Assembly: GCA_035631875.1 (NCBI GenBank)
Contig: DASQHX010000006.1
Coordinates: 1-64,000 of the forward strand
Length of the DNA stretch: 64,000 nucleotides
Origin: Nitrosopumilaceae archaeon
Lineage (GTDB): Archaea; Thermoproteota; Nitrososphaeria; Nitrososphaerales; Nitrosopumilaceae
Direction: 5' to 3'
Positions 34,267 through 42,034 of this stretch are shown here, one piece after another (the first letter of the stretch is position 1; each line of letters opens with the position of its first letter). Under the pieces are notes generated by a model, which worked only from the letters and a program-made list of their open reading frames with translations, did no database searches and was not told the origin of the DNA. Both the position numbers and the translations under genes were made by a program.

Positions 34267-34453
34267 TAAACTCCGTCTCTTTTAACATCATATGAGTGTA
34301 GATTGTTGCTGTAAGACCAGTTGGTGGATCTGGTAGCGGTGGTGTTTGTGCTATTGCTTGCGAATTGAAAGCAAAAAGACTACATATTACAAATATTGAA
34401 ATTGTTAACAAGAAAGACTTTTTGAGTTTACTGTCATCTTTCGATTTTTCCAT
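34256..34453 (-). pseudogene. Relic of a secreted Fn3 protein (signal peptide only)
   Basis: 65 codons: a full signal peptide (KKSFLLTISIFVICSLFAF..QAIAQ) and the start of an Fn3 repeat (LPDPPTGLTAT), then abrupt loss of similarity. Compare the 5378 protein (PSPPTNLVAN...). It ends inside the first codons of 33088. It appears to be the 5' end of a deleted Fn3 gene, though it could still be expressed as part of the operon. Confidence 0.6.
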
Positions 34454-34467
34454 TGTGTATTTTGTTC

Positions 34468-35244
34468 CTATTGAGATGGTGATCTATTCTGTTGCAGATA
34501 AAATGTTGCAGAATTTTCCCACTCGTTGCCGTCATATGATGATGTTACTACTGCTTGATATGAACCTGATTGGGCAGACGACGGTAAGTTGAATTGCAAA
34601 CTTGCAACACCTGTGATATCGGTTGTAGCAGTCTTTGAGACAACGGTGATTCCCGTTGGGTCTTTGATGTCTACTTGAATATTTTGGTGTTGATTTATAC
34701 CCGAGAAAACTACTGTAAGCGTTACCGTATCTCCTGAAAAGTATGATGATTTATCAGTCGAGATTGTAAGGCTGATGTGGGACGATGGTTGAGTAGATGA
34801 TGAAGGTATTTGTGCAGTTGACTGACCAGATAAGGGTTGAGGAGATGGTGGAGGTGTTTGTGCAGTTGACTGATCATATGAGGGTTGAGGGGATGGTGTA
34901 CAACCGCCATCAGCCATTAGTTTTCTAGTTGCAGTCATTGGCCATGCAGATTTAGCCACTTCTGCTTTATACATATCACACTCTGCAGCAGACAACTTTG
35001 GTGTAAATGGATGTAATAGTACCATCAATACTCCTGCAACAACTGAAATTGCAAATATTGCCACAGTCAAAATTATGCTCAAAATAATGCCCTTCTTGGC
35101 CATTTTTCTATCAGTATCTTTTAGGACAAGATACATGACTAGACCTCCTATGATTCCAAAGAAAATTGGTACTAGGTACCACGCTTTAGATGGTCTTTTG
35201 GCTGGTTCGGAAAAACTTTCGGTTGCTTTTGGCTCATTTGCCAT
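34468..35244 (-). CDS. 'WYLVP' membrane-module protein with Pro/Gln/Ser linker and Ig-like domain
   Basis: 258 residues. Residues 1-70 are the WYLVPIFFGIIGGLVMYLV / DTDRKMAKKG two-helix module. Then a short Cys pair segment (SAAECDMYKAEVAKSAWP...GGC), a PSPQPSYDQST-type repetitive linker, and an extracellular Ig-like domain (about 155-250; DKSSYFSGDTVTLTVVFSG; VSKTATTDITGVASLQF). It is cotranscribed with the relic 34256 and the NHL gene 33088. Preceded by promoter module B; the facing gene 35450 carries the same membrane module at its C-terminus. Confidence 0.75.
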   Translation of the reverse strand: MANEPKATESFSEPAKRPSKAWYLVPIFFGIIGGLVMYLVLKDTDRKMAKKGIILSIILTVAIFAISVVAGVLMVLLHPFTPKLSAAECDMYKAEVAKSAWPMTATRKLMADGGCTPSPQPSYDQSTAQTPPPSPQPLSGQSTAQIPSSSTQPSSHISLTISTDKSSYFSGDTVTLTVVFSGINQHQNIQVDIKDPTGITVVSKTATTDITGVASLQFNLPSSAQSGSYQAVVTSSYDGNEWENSATFYLQQNRSPSQ

Positions 35245-35280
35245 GTTTGATGATGTTAATTTGAGACTATGAAGCTGTGT

Positions 35281-35327
35281 ATGTTACAATTCCCCACAAA
35301 CATGCTATCTCATCATTCCAACAAATC
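35281..35327 (-). promoter_or_regulatory. Promoter module B, copy 3 (diverged)
   Basis: Minus strand GATTTGTTGGAATGATGAG, GATAGCATGTTTGTGGGGAA, AACATACACAGC. It has the same block order as copies 1 and 2, with substitutions in the middle block. Confidence 0.5.
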
Positions 35328-35374
35328 ATAATTCACGATATTACGGTGTAGAGGAAATTTGTGTGTATGCAGAA

Positions 35375-35410
35375 GGTTGTACTAAATTAGAACACACTCA
35401 TCGTATTAAT
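35375..35410 (+). promoter_or_regulatory. Promoter module B, copy 4 (plus strand)
   Basis: GGTTGTACTAAATTAGAACACACTCATCGTATTA split over about 35 bp matches the downstream half of copies 1 and 2. It places the same signal ahead of 35450, divergent from copy 3. Confidence 0.5.
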
Positions 35411-35449
35411 CAATAAATCGTAAGCTCAGAAGGTGCAGGTGATCAATTA

Positions 35450-36340
35450 ATGAAATTTGTGGATTCTGACTTTATAGCAGACATGCATCCAAAATCGTGG
35501 TTATCACAATATCGACAAAAATCTGTCTTTTATTTAACAAAAATGGCAATGTTCTATTCCTTACTTGGTGTGGGACTTTATTTTATTGGTCTGACGATGG
35601 CAACGCTGCTCATTCCAGGATATCAAGAACCAGTAACCAAGTTTTCACTCTTTGATGCAATCGTTGGAGGACCTGCAGAAGAACCTTTGTTTTTTGGAAT
35701 ACCATTTTACGCCATAGGAAACCAATTTGTAGTTTTGGGAACAGGAGCAGTATTTGTACTGTATGAGCTTGTAAATTCTAGTCAAACCGTTTTCACATTT
35801 CAAAATTTAAAGTACGGAAATTCATTGTTTGATATTTCTATACTTTTTTTTAGTCTGCGTACGTGGAAAAGTGGAAAAGGATGGTTTGCAGTAGTCTTTC
35901 TATCTTGCAATTTTATTGTAGAATTCTTCATACGATATGCCATTGGGCAACTTCCTTTGTCATTCTTTGGAGACAGCCAATCATTCATACTAACAATAGT
36001 AAATGATGTCACATATCTTATAGGTGTAGGAATTTTGTTAGTAATAACGTTCTTGCTATACAGATACCGTTCCAAAAAAGAAAGTGCGAGTAAAATGCAA
36101 TCAATTAATAATTTACCATTTGAAAAAAATGAAAGTGCTTTATGGTATTTAGTGCCATTCTTTTTTGGAATCATAGGAGGACTAGTCATGTATCTTGTCC
36201 TAAAAGACGAAGATAAGAGAATGGCAAAAAAAGGCCTAGTACTAGGTATTGTAATGTCGGTGATTCATAGCATAGTTTACGTTATCATCATCTTTGTTGG
36301 ACTATACAGTCTTGGTTTGAATCATCATCAGTTACACTGA
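35450..36340 (+). CDS. Polytopic membrane protein, CPBP-like with degenerate active site, plus WYLVP module
   Basis: 296 residues and about eight helices. GGPAEEPLFFGIPFYAIGN resembles the first motif (EExxxR) of CPBP/CAAX-protease-like proteins, but the Arg is absent and I find no FxxxH second motif, so proteolysis is doubtful. The C-terminal 70 residues are the WYLVPFFFGIIGGLVMYLV / DEDKRMAKKG module shared with 33088 and 34468. A charged linker (RSKKESASKMQ) separates the two parts. The arrangement suggests a shuffled accessory module. Confidence 0.6.
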   Translation: MKFVDSDFIADMHPKSWLSQYRQKSVFYLTKMAMFYSLLGVGLYFIGLTMATLLIPGYQEPVTKFSLFDAIVGGPAEEPLFFGIPFYAIGNQFVVLGTGAVFVLYELVNSSQTVFTFQNLKYGNSLFDISILFFSLRTWKSGKGWFAVVFLSCNFIVEFFIRYAIGQLPLSFFGDSQSFILTIVNDVTYLIGVGILLVITFLLYRYRSKKESASKMQSINNLPFEKNESALWYLVPFFFGIIGGLVMYLVLKDEDKRMAKKGLVLGIVMSVIHSIVYVIIIFVGLYSLGLNHHQLH

Positions 36341-36381
36341 GATCTAGATTTTTCAATTGTTTTCAGATCTTAATAGACTCT

Positions 36382-36450
36382 ACAACAAATCATAACGCGA
36401 ACCCTACAGGACCCAAATCTTCAGTAGATTCAGATCTGTGAGGGTTTGTA
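36382..36450. repeat. Dispersed palindromic repeat, best full-length copy
   Basis: ACAACAAATCATAACGCG leader, then a 49-bp imperfect palindrome: left arm GAACCCTACAGGACCCAAATC, centre TTCAGTAGATTCA, right arm GATCTGTGAGGGTTT. The sequence closely resembles its own reverse complement and would form a long hairpin. Confidence 0.75.
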
Positions 36451-36454
36451 TCCA

Positions 36455-36473
36455 TATCCTGGGGGGGAGGATA
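36455..36473 (+). promoter_or_regulatory. G-tract operator (RcnR/CsoR type) upstream of the metal exporter
   Basis: TATCCTGGGGGGGAGGATA: a run of seven G flanked by a perfect TATCCT/AGGATA inverted repeat, 53 bp before the ATG of 36526. RcnR and CsoR-family repressors bind G-tracts bracketed by inverted repeats (E. coli RcnR: TACT-G6-N-AGTA). It is the only intergenic G7 run I noticed in the window. Confidence 0.75.
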
Positions 36474-36525
36474 CTCTTTTTAGGAACTGATTTTCTATCA
36501 TGATATAAGGAAAAGCGTGTTTTGA

Positions 36526-37170
36526 ATGGTTAGCCTTCTTCCCTATGTAATCGGAGCCGCCGTGGTTGGAATACTGCACATGTCAGCCCCTGACCATTGG
36601 GTTACGATTTGCATGCTTGGAAGAAGTGCAAAATGGACTCGCACAAGGCTCTTTGGAACATCACTTGCAACCGCAATTGGTCATGTGGTTCTTTCCGTTG
36701 CACTGGGTCTTGGGGTTGTAGCAGTAGGACTAGTGTTTTCTCATCTGATTTCATTTTACCTGGATACTGGAATAGCAATAATTATGATCACTGTTGGCTT
36801 GATTGTTGGAATAAGACCTCTTGTAAGAAAAAATGAACATCATCACAAACATGACCATGATGAAGGTAATAAGAAAAACAGTGACAAACTAAATCGTGGC
36901 GTTGGATATTTTGCTGTACTAGGAGCGGCGCTTTCTCCAGACCTTAGCATAACGCCAATCTATCTTTCTGCAATAAAAGCTGGATTCTACTTTGCAATAG
37001 AGTTATCTGTCATCTTTGCGGCTGCTTCCATTTTGACACTCTTACTTTTAGTTCAGCTTGGTACAGTGGGACTTGCAAAAACTTTTGAGAAAATACCAGA
37101 AAAGTACAACGATTCAATGGTAGGCTTTGTAATTGCTGCTATAGGAATTTACATTCTTGTTGCAAGGTAG
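36526..37170 (+). CDS. NicO/RcnA-like metal exporter
   Basis: 214 residues and six predicted helices in two halves. HMSAPDHWVTICMLGR in the first helices and a central His/Asp-rich loop HHHKHDHDEG (about residues 106-115) are typical of the NicO/RcnA nickel-cobalt family; LSPDLSITPIYLSAIKAG opens the second half. It probably exports Ni2+ or Co2+, or moves another divalent metal, across the cell membrane. It is preceded by the G-tract operator and followed 54 bp later by an RcnR/CsoR-type regulator, so negative metal-responsive control is expected. Confidence 0.82.
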   Translation: MVSLLPYVIGAAVVGILHMSAPDHWVTICMLGRSAKWTRTRLFGTSLATAIGHVVLSVALGLGVVAVGLVFSHLISFYLDTGIAIIMITVGLIVGIRPLVRKNEHHHKHDHDEGNKKNSDKLNRGVGYFAVLGAALSPDLSITPIYLSAIKAGFYFAIELSVIFAAASILTLLLLVQLGTVGLAKTFEKIPEKYNDSMVGFVIAAIGIYILVAR

Positions 37171-37224
37171 AGTTGGATAAACCATCCAACGAGATAAATA
37201 TCACAAAGAGATGAAAAACATACC

Positions 37225-37482
37225 ATGACTCATCATAAACTGCCTGAAGTAGAAAAAAGACTGGCGAGGATAGAGGGTCATGTTAAAGGCATAAGGAAAA
37301 TGATTGATGAAGGAAAAAGCTATCCAGAAATTGTGCAGCAAATTACCGCAGTAAGAGCAGCTCTGGACGGTGCATTGGGAGTAATAGTTGAAGATCTGCT
37401 TGACCACATAAGTAAAACATCAAATGCTAAAGGAAAGAAAGCAGCCATTGAGCTAAAAGATACTGTATCAAAGATTCTTTAA
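37225..37482 (+). CDS. RcnR/CsoR-family metal-responsive repressor with altered ligands
   Basis: 85 residues, the family's usual size. EKRLARIEGHVKGIRKMIDEGKSYPEIVQQITAVRAALDGAL matches the helical repressor fold. Aligned to E. coli RcnR, His3 is kept (MTHH), Cys35 is Tyr (KSYPE), His60 is Asp (VEDLL) and His64 is kept (LDHIS). The invariant Cys is therefore missing, so the metal site must be built from His, Asp and the N-terminus. It likely represses 36526 via the G-tract site. A TATA-like GATAAATATC before its ATG may give it a separate promoter. Confidence 0.85.
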   Translation: MTHHKLPEVEKRLARIEGHVKGIRKMIDEGKSYPEIVQQITAVRAALDGALGVIVEDLLDHISKTSNAKGKKAAIELKDTVSKIL

Positions 37483-37555
37483 AATAAAAAATTTGTAAAG
37501 TTTTGTAGCGAGCCTTACAGGACTCGGACTTTAGCGAGCTGTAGGTTTCTGTGAG
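37479..37555. repeat. Dispersed palindromic repeat, composite copy
   Basis: TTTAAAATAAAAAATTTGTA leader and GCGAGCCTTACAGGACTCGG core, directly after the repressor gene; almost the same leader as at 3801. Confidence 0.7.
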
Positions 37556-37738
37556 GTATGTAAAATACATGTGTATAGTTTAAAGATAAGTAAATTTTAT
37601 ATTTCTAAAAATCTCTGATGTAAGACATTTTTCTATAAAATAATTATGTAATTTTTATTTTCATGAAATTAATATATTGTTGTACATCCTGCAATTGTCT
37701 GCAAAATGCTTTTTAATTCTAAAAGAATTACAAATTCA

Positions 37739-38252
37739 ATGACTTTGAAGAAAATCTTCACAGCTTCGTTGGTTGTGGCCCTTGCAGCCTTTATGATCAT
37801 ACCTGCACTGGCAACAGGACCGGCAAGCTGGCAACATGTTGTTTCAAGTTCAGTCAATTCAAAAAATAGCCAGACTTCAACTCTCGGTGTTGTAGCTTCA
37901 GACAATATTCCAAGACACACTGATGTCCTTGGAGGCTTTGCATGGATCTATTCAAGTGGTCCAAGCACAGTCTTTGTAGCAGTAACACACAACGGAGTAA
38001 GAGACTGCTCAGAATCCAGATAGCTGGCATGCTCACAATGTAAATCTTGCATTTGGAGCATCTCCTGGCAGTAATGCATGCATCACAGGACTCTCTGATG
38101 CAAATGTAGGACTGTCCATCAATGGAAATACAATTTCAGTGAATGTCAGAAATTCTGAATTGACAGGAACGTTGTCAAGTACTGCAGTTGCATTTACTAT
38201 AGTTCCAGACCCAGGTTGTGCGGGAACTGGACTGGGTGTAAATGTAAGCTAA
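37739..38252 (+). pseudogene. Secreted protein interrupted by a GA-repeat frameshift
   Basis: From ATG 37739 a signal peptide (MTLKKIFTASLVVALAAFMI..ALAT) and 94 residues run to a stop at 38021-38023. Beyond the stop, another frame continues the protein without a break in character (NPDSWHAHNVNLAFGASPG... to GCAGTGLGVNVS, stop 38252). Adding two bases to the GAGA run at about 38001-38004 joins the frames as VRETAQNPDSWHAHN. The intact protein would be about 171 residues, beta-rich with two Cys. It may be a true mutation, a slippage-switchable gene or a sequencing error. Confidence 0.7.
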
Positions 38253-38285
38253 CTGCAACCACAATTTTTTTATTTTTAGAATCTT

Positions 38286-38346
38286 GTCATAACGAGTCTT
38301 ACAGGACTCTAACCTTCAGTGGATTCAGATATGTAAGAGTCTGGAA
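38286..38346. repeat. Dispersed palindromic repeat copy
   Basis: CATAACGAGTCTTACAGGAC core with perfect GAGTC/GACTC arms and a right half GGATTCAGATATGTAAGAGTC. The rest of the gap to 38467 shows no gene. Confidence 0.7.
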
Positions 38347-38466
38347 AATACAAATTTTATCCTAATCTTGTGGATTTGTACTCAATGATATGAATACGTA
38401 AAATGTATTACCAATGTACTCAATATTGTTTATAATCAGACATATCAAATCAAGATCTCTAGTAAA

Positions 38467-40137
38467 ATGGGGTATAGAATAAACCAACTAACTGTAGCCA
38501 AAATATTGTCAATTATTGTAATAGCTGTAGGTATAGCAGTGACATTTGGTTGGATTTTTGACATTGTTATCTTAAAGTCAATCTTCCCAAATTACGTGAC
38601 GATGAAGTTTAGCTCTAGCATCTGTTTTATCTTCAGCGGAATTACACTCTACTTTATTGCAAGATTCAAGGAAGGAAAAGGAGCCATTGCTCATGTAGCT
38701 GTACCTACGTCAGGACTAGTCATTTTTCTCTTTATGGGAACATTTTTGATATCTAATTTTATCTCGTTTCAAACTGGCATAGAGAGTATTTTTGTCAAGG
38801 AATCAGGCAAAGTAATAGCAACAACAATTCCTGGCAGGCCATCGATTGCCACCATGGTGAATTTTATTTTGATAATAGCGTATGGAATTTTCTCAATGTC
38901 AAATTCTGTCAAACTTAGAAAATCAGCTGTCTGGATTGGCTACATTGTTACAGGAATCGGTTCTGTATCTCTTGTAGGCTATGTCACTAACTTGCCATTG
39001 CTCTATTATGCTAGTCCCGGAATCAGCACCGCTATGGCAATTCATACAGGTGTGTTATTTGTTATCTTGGGTTCCATAATGATTCTTTTACGATCTTACT
39101 ACCAAGAGGTGAGCATTGAATCCCTAAAGATTGGAAAAAAACTAGTATCTTTATTCCTAATTGCATCAATTACTCCCATTATTTTTGTAGGTAGCCTATT
39201 CTATGGCATTACAAAACAGTCAGTTTCAGCAGATTCTTTTGGAGTTAGTATTTTCATAGTAGGTGCAATATCTGCTATAACCATAGGGATTTTTTCTATT
39301 TCCATATCAAGATCAATAATAAATCCCATTTTGAAGATCAAAGCTGTTGCTTCACAAATATCAACTGGTCACCTAGATCTACAAGCTGATGAAAATTCTA
39401 AAGATGAGTTGGGCGATCTTGCTAAAGCTTTCAATCAAATGACTAACAGGATCAAACAAAATGAAGAGACGAAGATTAAAAATGAAAAATTAATTTCGAT
39501 TGGAGAATTAACATCTAGGCTGGCACATGATTTGAGAAACCCACTTTCTGTAATCAAAAGCTCTCTTAACATATTAAAATTAAGAAATCCAAATATGGAT
39601 GAAAAATCTCTTGAGAACTTGAACAGACTAGATAGAGCAGTTTCAAGAATGACACATCAAATTGATGATGTCTTGGATTATGTCAAACCCAAGCCCTTGG
39701 CTCTAATTGATTCCTCATTATTAGAAATATTACATTCATCGCTCGAACGAATGATTACTTCTGATGATGTGATCATTCGATTACCAAAATATGACATAAA
39801 ATTAGTTTGTGATAACGAAAAGATGGAGGTTGTTTTTGTAAACCTAATCTCCAACGCAGCTCAAGCAATGAATAACAAAGGTGAAATCATCATAGATGCA
39901 ACAGAAACACAAGATCAAATCTTAATAGAAGTAAAGGACAATGGACCCGGAATACCAGATCGCATTATTCCAAAAATATTTGACCCATTATTTACAACAA
40001 GGCAGATTGGAACAGGTCTAGGTCTAGTAAGCTGTAAAAGTATTGTTGAAAAACACGGAGGAAAAATTGAAGTGAAGACAGAAATTGGCAAGGGCACTAC
40101 TTTTATTATAAAATTACCCAAATCTAAACTTGATTAG
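38467..40137 (+). CDS. Membrane histidine kinase with HAMP domain
   Basis: 556 residues. About seven helices make a membrane sensor (15-255), followed by an eighth helix and HAMP (about 275-330; SISRSIINPILKIKAV...DELGDLAKAFNQMTNRI). The HisKA H-box is SRLAHDLRNPLSVIKSS (His about 358) and the HATPase has an N box (VFVNLISNAAQAM), G1 (VKDNGPGIPD), F box and G2 (GTGLGLVSCKSIVEKHGG). All catalytic motifs look intact. No response regulator adjoins; the nearest receivers are at 42309 and 42689. The catalytic core is very like that of 44368. Confidence 0.92.
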   Translation: MGYRINQLTVAKILSIIVIAVGIAVTFGWIFDIVILKSIFPNYVTMKFSSSICFIFSGITLYFIARFKEGKGAIAHVAVPTSGLVIFLFMGTFLISNFISFQTGIESIFVKESGKVIATTIPGRPSIATMVNFILIIAYGIFSMSNSVKLRKSAVWIGYIVTGIGSVSLVGYVTNLPLLYYASPGISTAMAIHTGVLFVILGSIMILLRSYYQEVSIESLKIGKKLVSLFLIASITPIIFVGSLFYGITKQSVSADSFGVSIFIVGAISAITIGIFSISISRSIINPILKIKAVASQISTGHLDLQADENSKDELGDLAKAFNQMTNRIKQNEETKIKNEKLISIGELTSRLAHDLRNPLSVIKSSLNILKLRNPNMDEKSLENLNRLDRAVSRMTHQIDDVLDYVKPKPLALIDSSLLEILHSSLERMITSDDVIIRLPKYDIKLVCDNEKMEVVFVNLISNAAQAMNNKGEIIIDATETQDQILIEVKDNGPGIPDRIIPKIFDPLFTTRQIGTGLGLVSCKSIVEKHGGKIEVKTEIGKGTTFIIKLPKSKLD

Positions 40138-40159
40138 TAAATAGAATAAAAATTCATCC

Positions 40160-40258
40160 AATCAACCTTTACCGGATTATACTCATCAGATTCAGACCTG
40201 TGAGAGTCTGGACAAGAATAAAAGACATTGATTCAAAAATTATGAATGATTCTGGGTC
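40160..40258. repeat. Dispersed palindromic repeat, right half with long tail
   Basis: GATTCAGACCTGTGAGAGTC, then ACAAGAATAAAAGACATTGA, then TTCAAAAATTATGAATGATTC. It shares the tail with 23086 and 17120 and lies between convergent genes. Confidence 0.65.
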
Positions 40259-40275
40259 TATTTCGCCAAGTCATT

Positions 40276-40845
40276 TTAAGATGTTAGTTTAGTGTCAATT
40301 ATAAATTTCAAAGTATTTGGAGTGATTGCATAATCAGTTCTTAAACCCAATTCCTCAAAAACAGATTTGTATCGACTTGCCAAATAAATTGACCATTTTT
40401 TACTCATATCGTGTTGAATTACAAAGGTATGTTTTGTATCTTCCACGATGTGTTTGAACTTCCATTCCGATATTTTTGCTCTTGCCTCAATTAGGTCTAT
40501 TACCGCTTTAGCGTCAAACTCGTCTTTTAGCAATAATGCAATGTCTCGAAATTCACTGCTTTGTACGTCTTGAGCAATATTTTGTATATCCTTCTCTGGT
40601 ATCTTGTCGAGAAGCTTGATGAGCAATCCCTTCGTAGCTGGTACATAGCCTGCTTTTGCAGCATTGGCATGCCAATCTACATGATGTTTTAGAACTTGAT
40701 TTACAAGTGTGCTAAGAGAGACCTCGCTTTGATTTGATTCCGTTTTTAACAGGCTCATAACGCGCTTATCTATCCTAAAGGTTGCACTTTCAGTATGAGA
40801 GCCCACTTTTGTGTCCAACTTGGTTTCTACACGTAATACTAGCAA
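40276..40845 (-). CDS. Ribbon-helix-helix protein of a two-member thaumarchaeal family
   Basis: 189 residues from a TTG start. N-terminal RHH (SATFRIDKRVMSLLKTESNQ..VSLSTLVNQVLKHHV), then a helical middle (LLDKIPEKDIQNIA; IDLIEARAKISEW), and a C-terminal block HTFVIQHDMSKKWSIYLASRYKS. The protein at 51706 has the same order, with HHFIIQHNLGIKWSLF in the last block, so they are paralogues. The C-terminal block may be an effector or dimerisation domain. A perfect 7-bp-arm palindrome (TGTAATA/TATTACA) lies 18 bp upstream and is a candidate self-operator. Confidence 0.72.
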   Translation of the reverse strand: MLVLRVETKLDTKVGSHTESATFRIDKRVMSLLKTESNQSEVSLSTLVNQVLKHHVDWHANAAKAGYVPATKGLLIKLLDKIPEKDIQNIAQDVQSSEFRDIALLLKDEFDAKAVIDLIEARAKISEWKFKHIVEDTKHTFVIQHDMSKKWSIYLASRYKSVFEELGLRTDYAITPNTLKFIIDTKLTS

Positions 40846-40862
40846 ATAAGACTGTCTTACAC

Positions 40863-40880
40863 TGTAATAATCCTATTACA
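40863..40880. promoter_or_regulatory. Perfect palindrome upstream of the RHH gene
   Basis: TGTAATA-ATCC-TATTACA with fully matching arms, between the divergent starts of 40845 (minus) and 40954 (plus). Confidence 0.55.
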
Positions 40881-40953
40881 AGTAAAACGGTATCAAATCA
40901 AAATTACAATGCATTCCTACTTTTAAAATATACTGTTCAGCACTCTTTATTTA

Positions 40954-41301
40954 ATGTCAAAAAATGAAATCATTTCTTGTGAGCAAATTGATAGTGATCT
41001 AATAATCTGTACTGTAGAAAAGCATCTCATTATTAACGGAAATTCATTATACAATAAAATTATTGAGGAATTATCCATAAATGGTTACACACTGGACAAT
41101 TGTTACATGACTCCTGAAATATTAGCAAATGTACTCAAGAAATATTTTGGAATTAGAAGTCACGATATTATGCTGTCTATAGAAAAAGACTTGAGGAAAG
41201 GTACATCTTCTAAAACAATAAATGGATTTCTTGATAAATTATGTTCATCTTTTTATCTCACAATTAATCTATTGCGACAACACGGCGTTGTAGGATATTA
41301 A
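40954..41301 (+). CDS. Small hypothetical protein, paralogue of 27586
   Basis: 115 residues, soluble. The middle (TLDNCYMTPEILANVLKKYFG, then MLSIEKDL) matches the 27586 protein. The C-terminal third (TINGFLDKLCSSFYLTINLLRQHGVVGY) is extra and helical. No known domain was recognised. It is 22 bp ahead of a DUF1059-like gene and read in the same direction. Confidence 0.65.
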   Translation: MSKNEIISCEQIDSDLIICTVEKHLIINGNSLYNKIIEELSINGYTLDNCYMTPEILANVLKKYFGIRSHDIMLSIEKDLRKGTSSKTINGFLDKLCSSFYLTINLLRQHGVVGY

Positions 41302-41323
41302 AACCATTCAGGGGAATAATATT

Positions 41324-41509
41324 TTGGCAATAGAGTTCAAATGTTCTGATGTAGGATTAGATTGTAGATGGTCTGTAATTGCATCTACTGACGATATCAT
41401 TATGGAAACCATATCGGATCATCTTGCTAGTGAACACAATATGAAAGAAATTCCTCATGCATTGAGGGATAAAATAAAAAACTCCATCAACCATACGGGA
41501 TTCAATTGA
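41324..41509 (+). CDS. DUF1059-like small protein
   Basis: 61 residues from a TTG start. FKCSDVGLDCRWSVIASTDDIIMETISDHLASEHNM matches the DUF1059 layout (Cys pair near the N-terminus, helix, H...H). It may bind metal through Cys/His. Function unknown; likely cotranscribed with 40954. Confidence 0.75.
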   Translation: MAIEFKCSDVGLDCRWSVIASTDDIIMETISDHLASEHNMKEIPHALRDKIKNSINHTGFN

Positions 41510-41520
41510 TCCTAAAGATT

Positions 41521-41560
41521 CTCCAACAAATCATATGCGAAACTTACAGAACTTGTGTAT
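41521..41560. repeat. Dispersed palindromic repeat copy, decayed core
   Basis: CTCCAACAAATCATATGCGA leader and GAAACTTACAGAACTTG core. Confidence 0.5.
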
Positions 41561-41601
41561 CACAATGATACTAGATTAAAACTCATCATTCCATATAACA
41601 A

Positions 41602-41748
41602 ATGGAATTGTTCATCACTAGAATTTTTGATGCTCGACGTGATCGTGTGTGGAAAACTTGGACCAATCCAGAGATGTTTATGAAATGGGTAGGGTCCAAA
41701 ATAGTCCCGTTATATAGCCACTTTAACAAAGAATTGATTATAACCTAA
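41602..41748 (+). pseudogene. Truncated AHSA1/SRPBCC-domain protein
   Basis: 48 codons from ATG read MELFITRIFDARRDRVWKTW..NPEMFMKWVGSK, the start of an AHSA1/SRPBCC domain (normally about 140 residues). Similarity then stops and the frame ends inside the 3' end of the opposite-strand gene 41738. It is a relic of a deleted gene. Confidence 0.65.
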
Positions 41749-42034
41749 CTTCCATATCATTTACATACTTGAGGCCAATTTTTACCATGAAATCATGTAT
41801 CTTCTCATAATCGACTAGAAACTCTTTGCCTTTGTCTGTTAGTACAAGTGGTTTTTTTATGATCATTTTACTATCTTCAAGCTCATCAAAATATTTGTTA
41901 ATCTTATCATATGACATGTTACTAAGAAATTGTATTCTGGTAGGTCTGACGTCGCCGTATGTAGCTTCAGACTTGATAGCGGTCAAAATAGAATAATAGA
42001 TCTCTAGTTTGTTCCTACGTGAATGGACAGCCAT
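41738..42034 (-). CDS. Winged-helix DNA-binding protein
   Basis: 98 residues. KLEIYYSILTAIKSEATYGDVRPTRIQFLSNMSYDKINKYFDELEDSKMI then LTDKGKEFLVDYEKI is the pattern of small archaeal winged-helix regulators, with a C-terminal helix suited to dimerisation. It is probably a repressor. The 274-bp region upstream, up to the receiver gene at 42309, holds no gene; a TTTTATATAA box at about 42281-42290 is the likely promoter for 42309. Confidence 0.8.
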   Translation of the reverse strand: MAVHSRRNKLEIYYSILTAIKSEATYGDVRPTRIQFLSNMSYDKINKYFDELEDSKMIIKKPLVLTDKGKEFLVDYEKIHDFMVKIGLKYVNDMEVRL

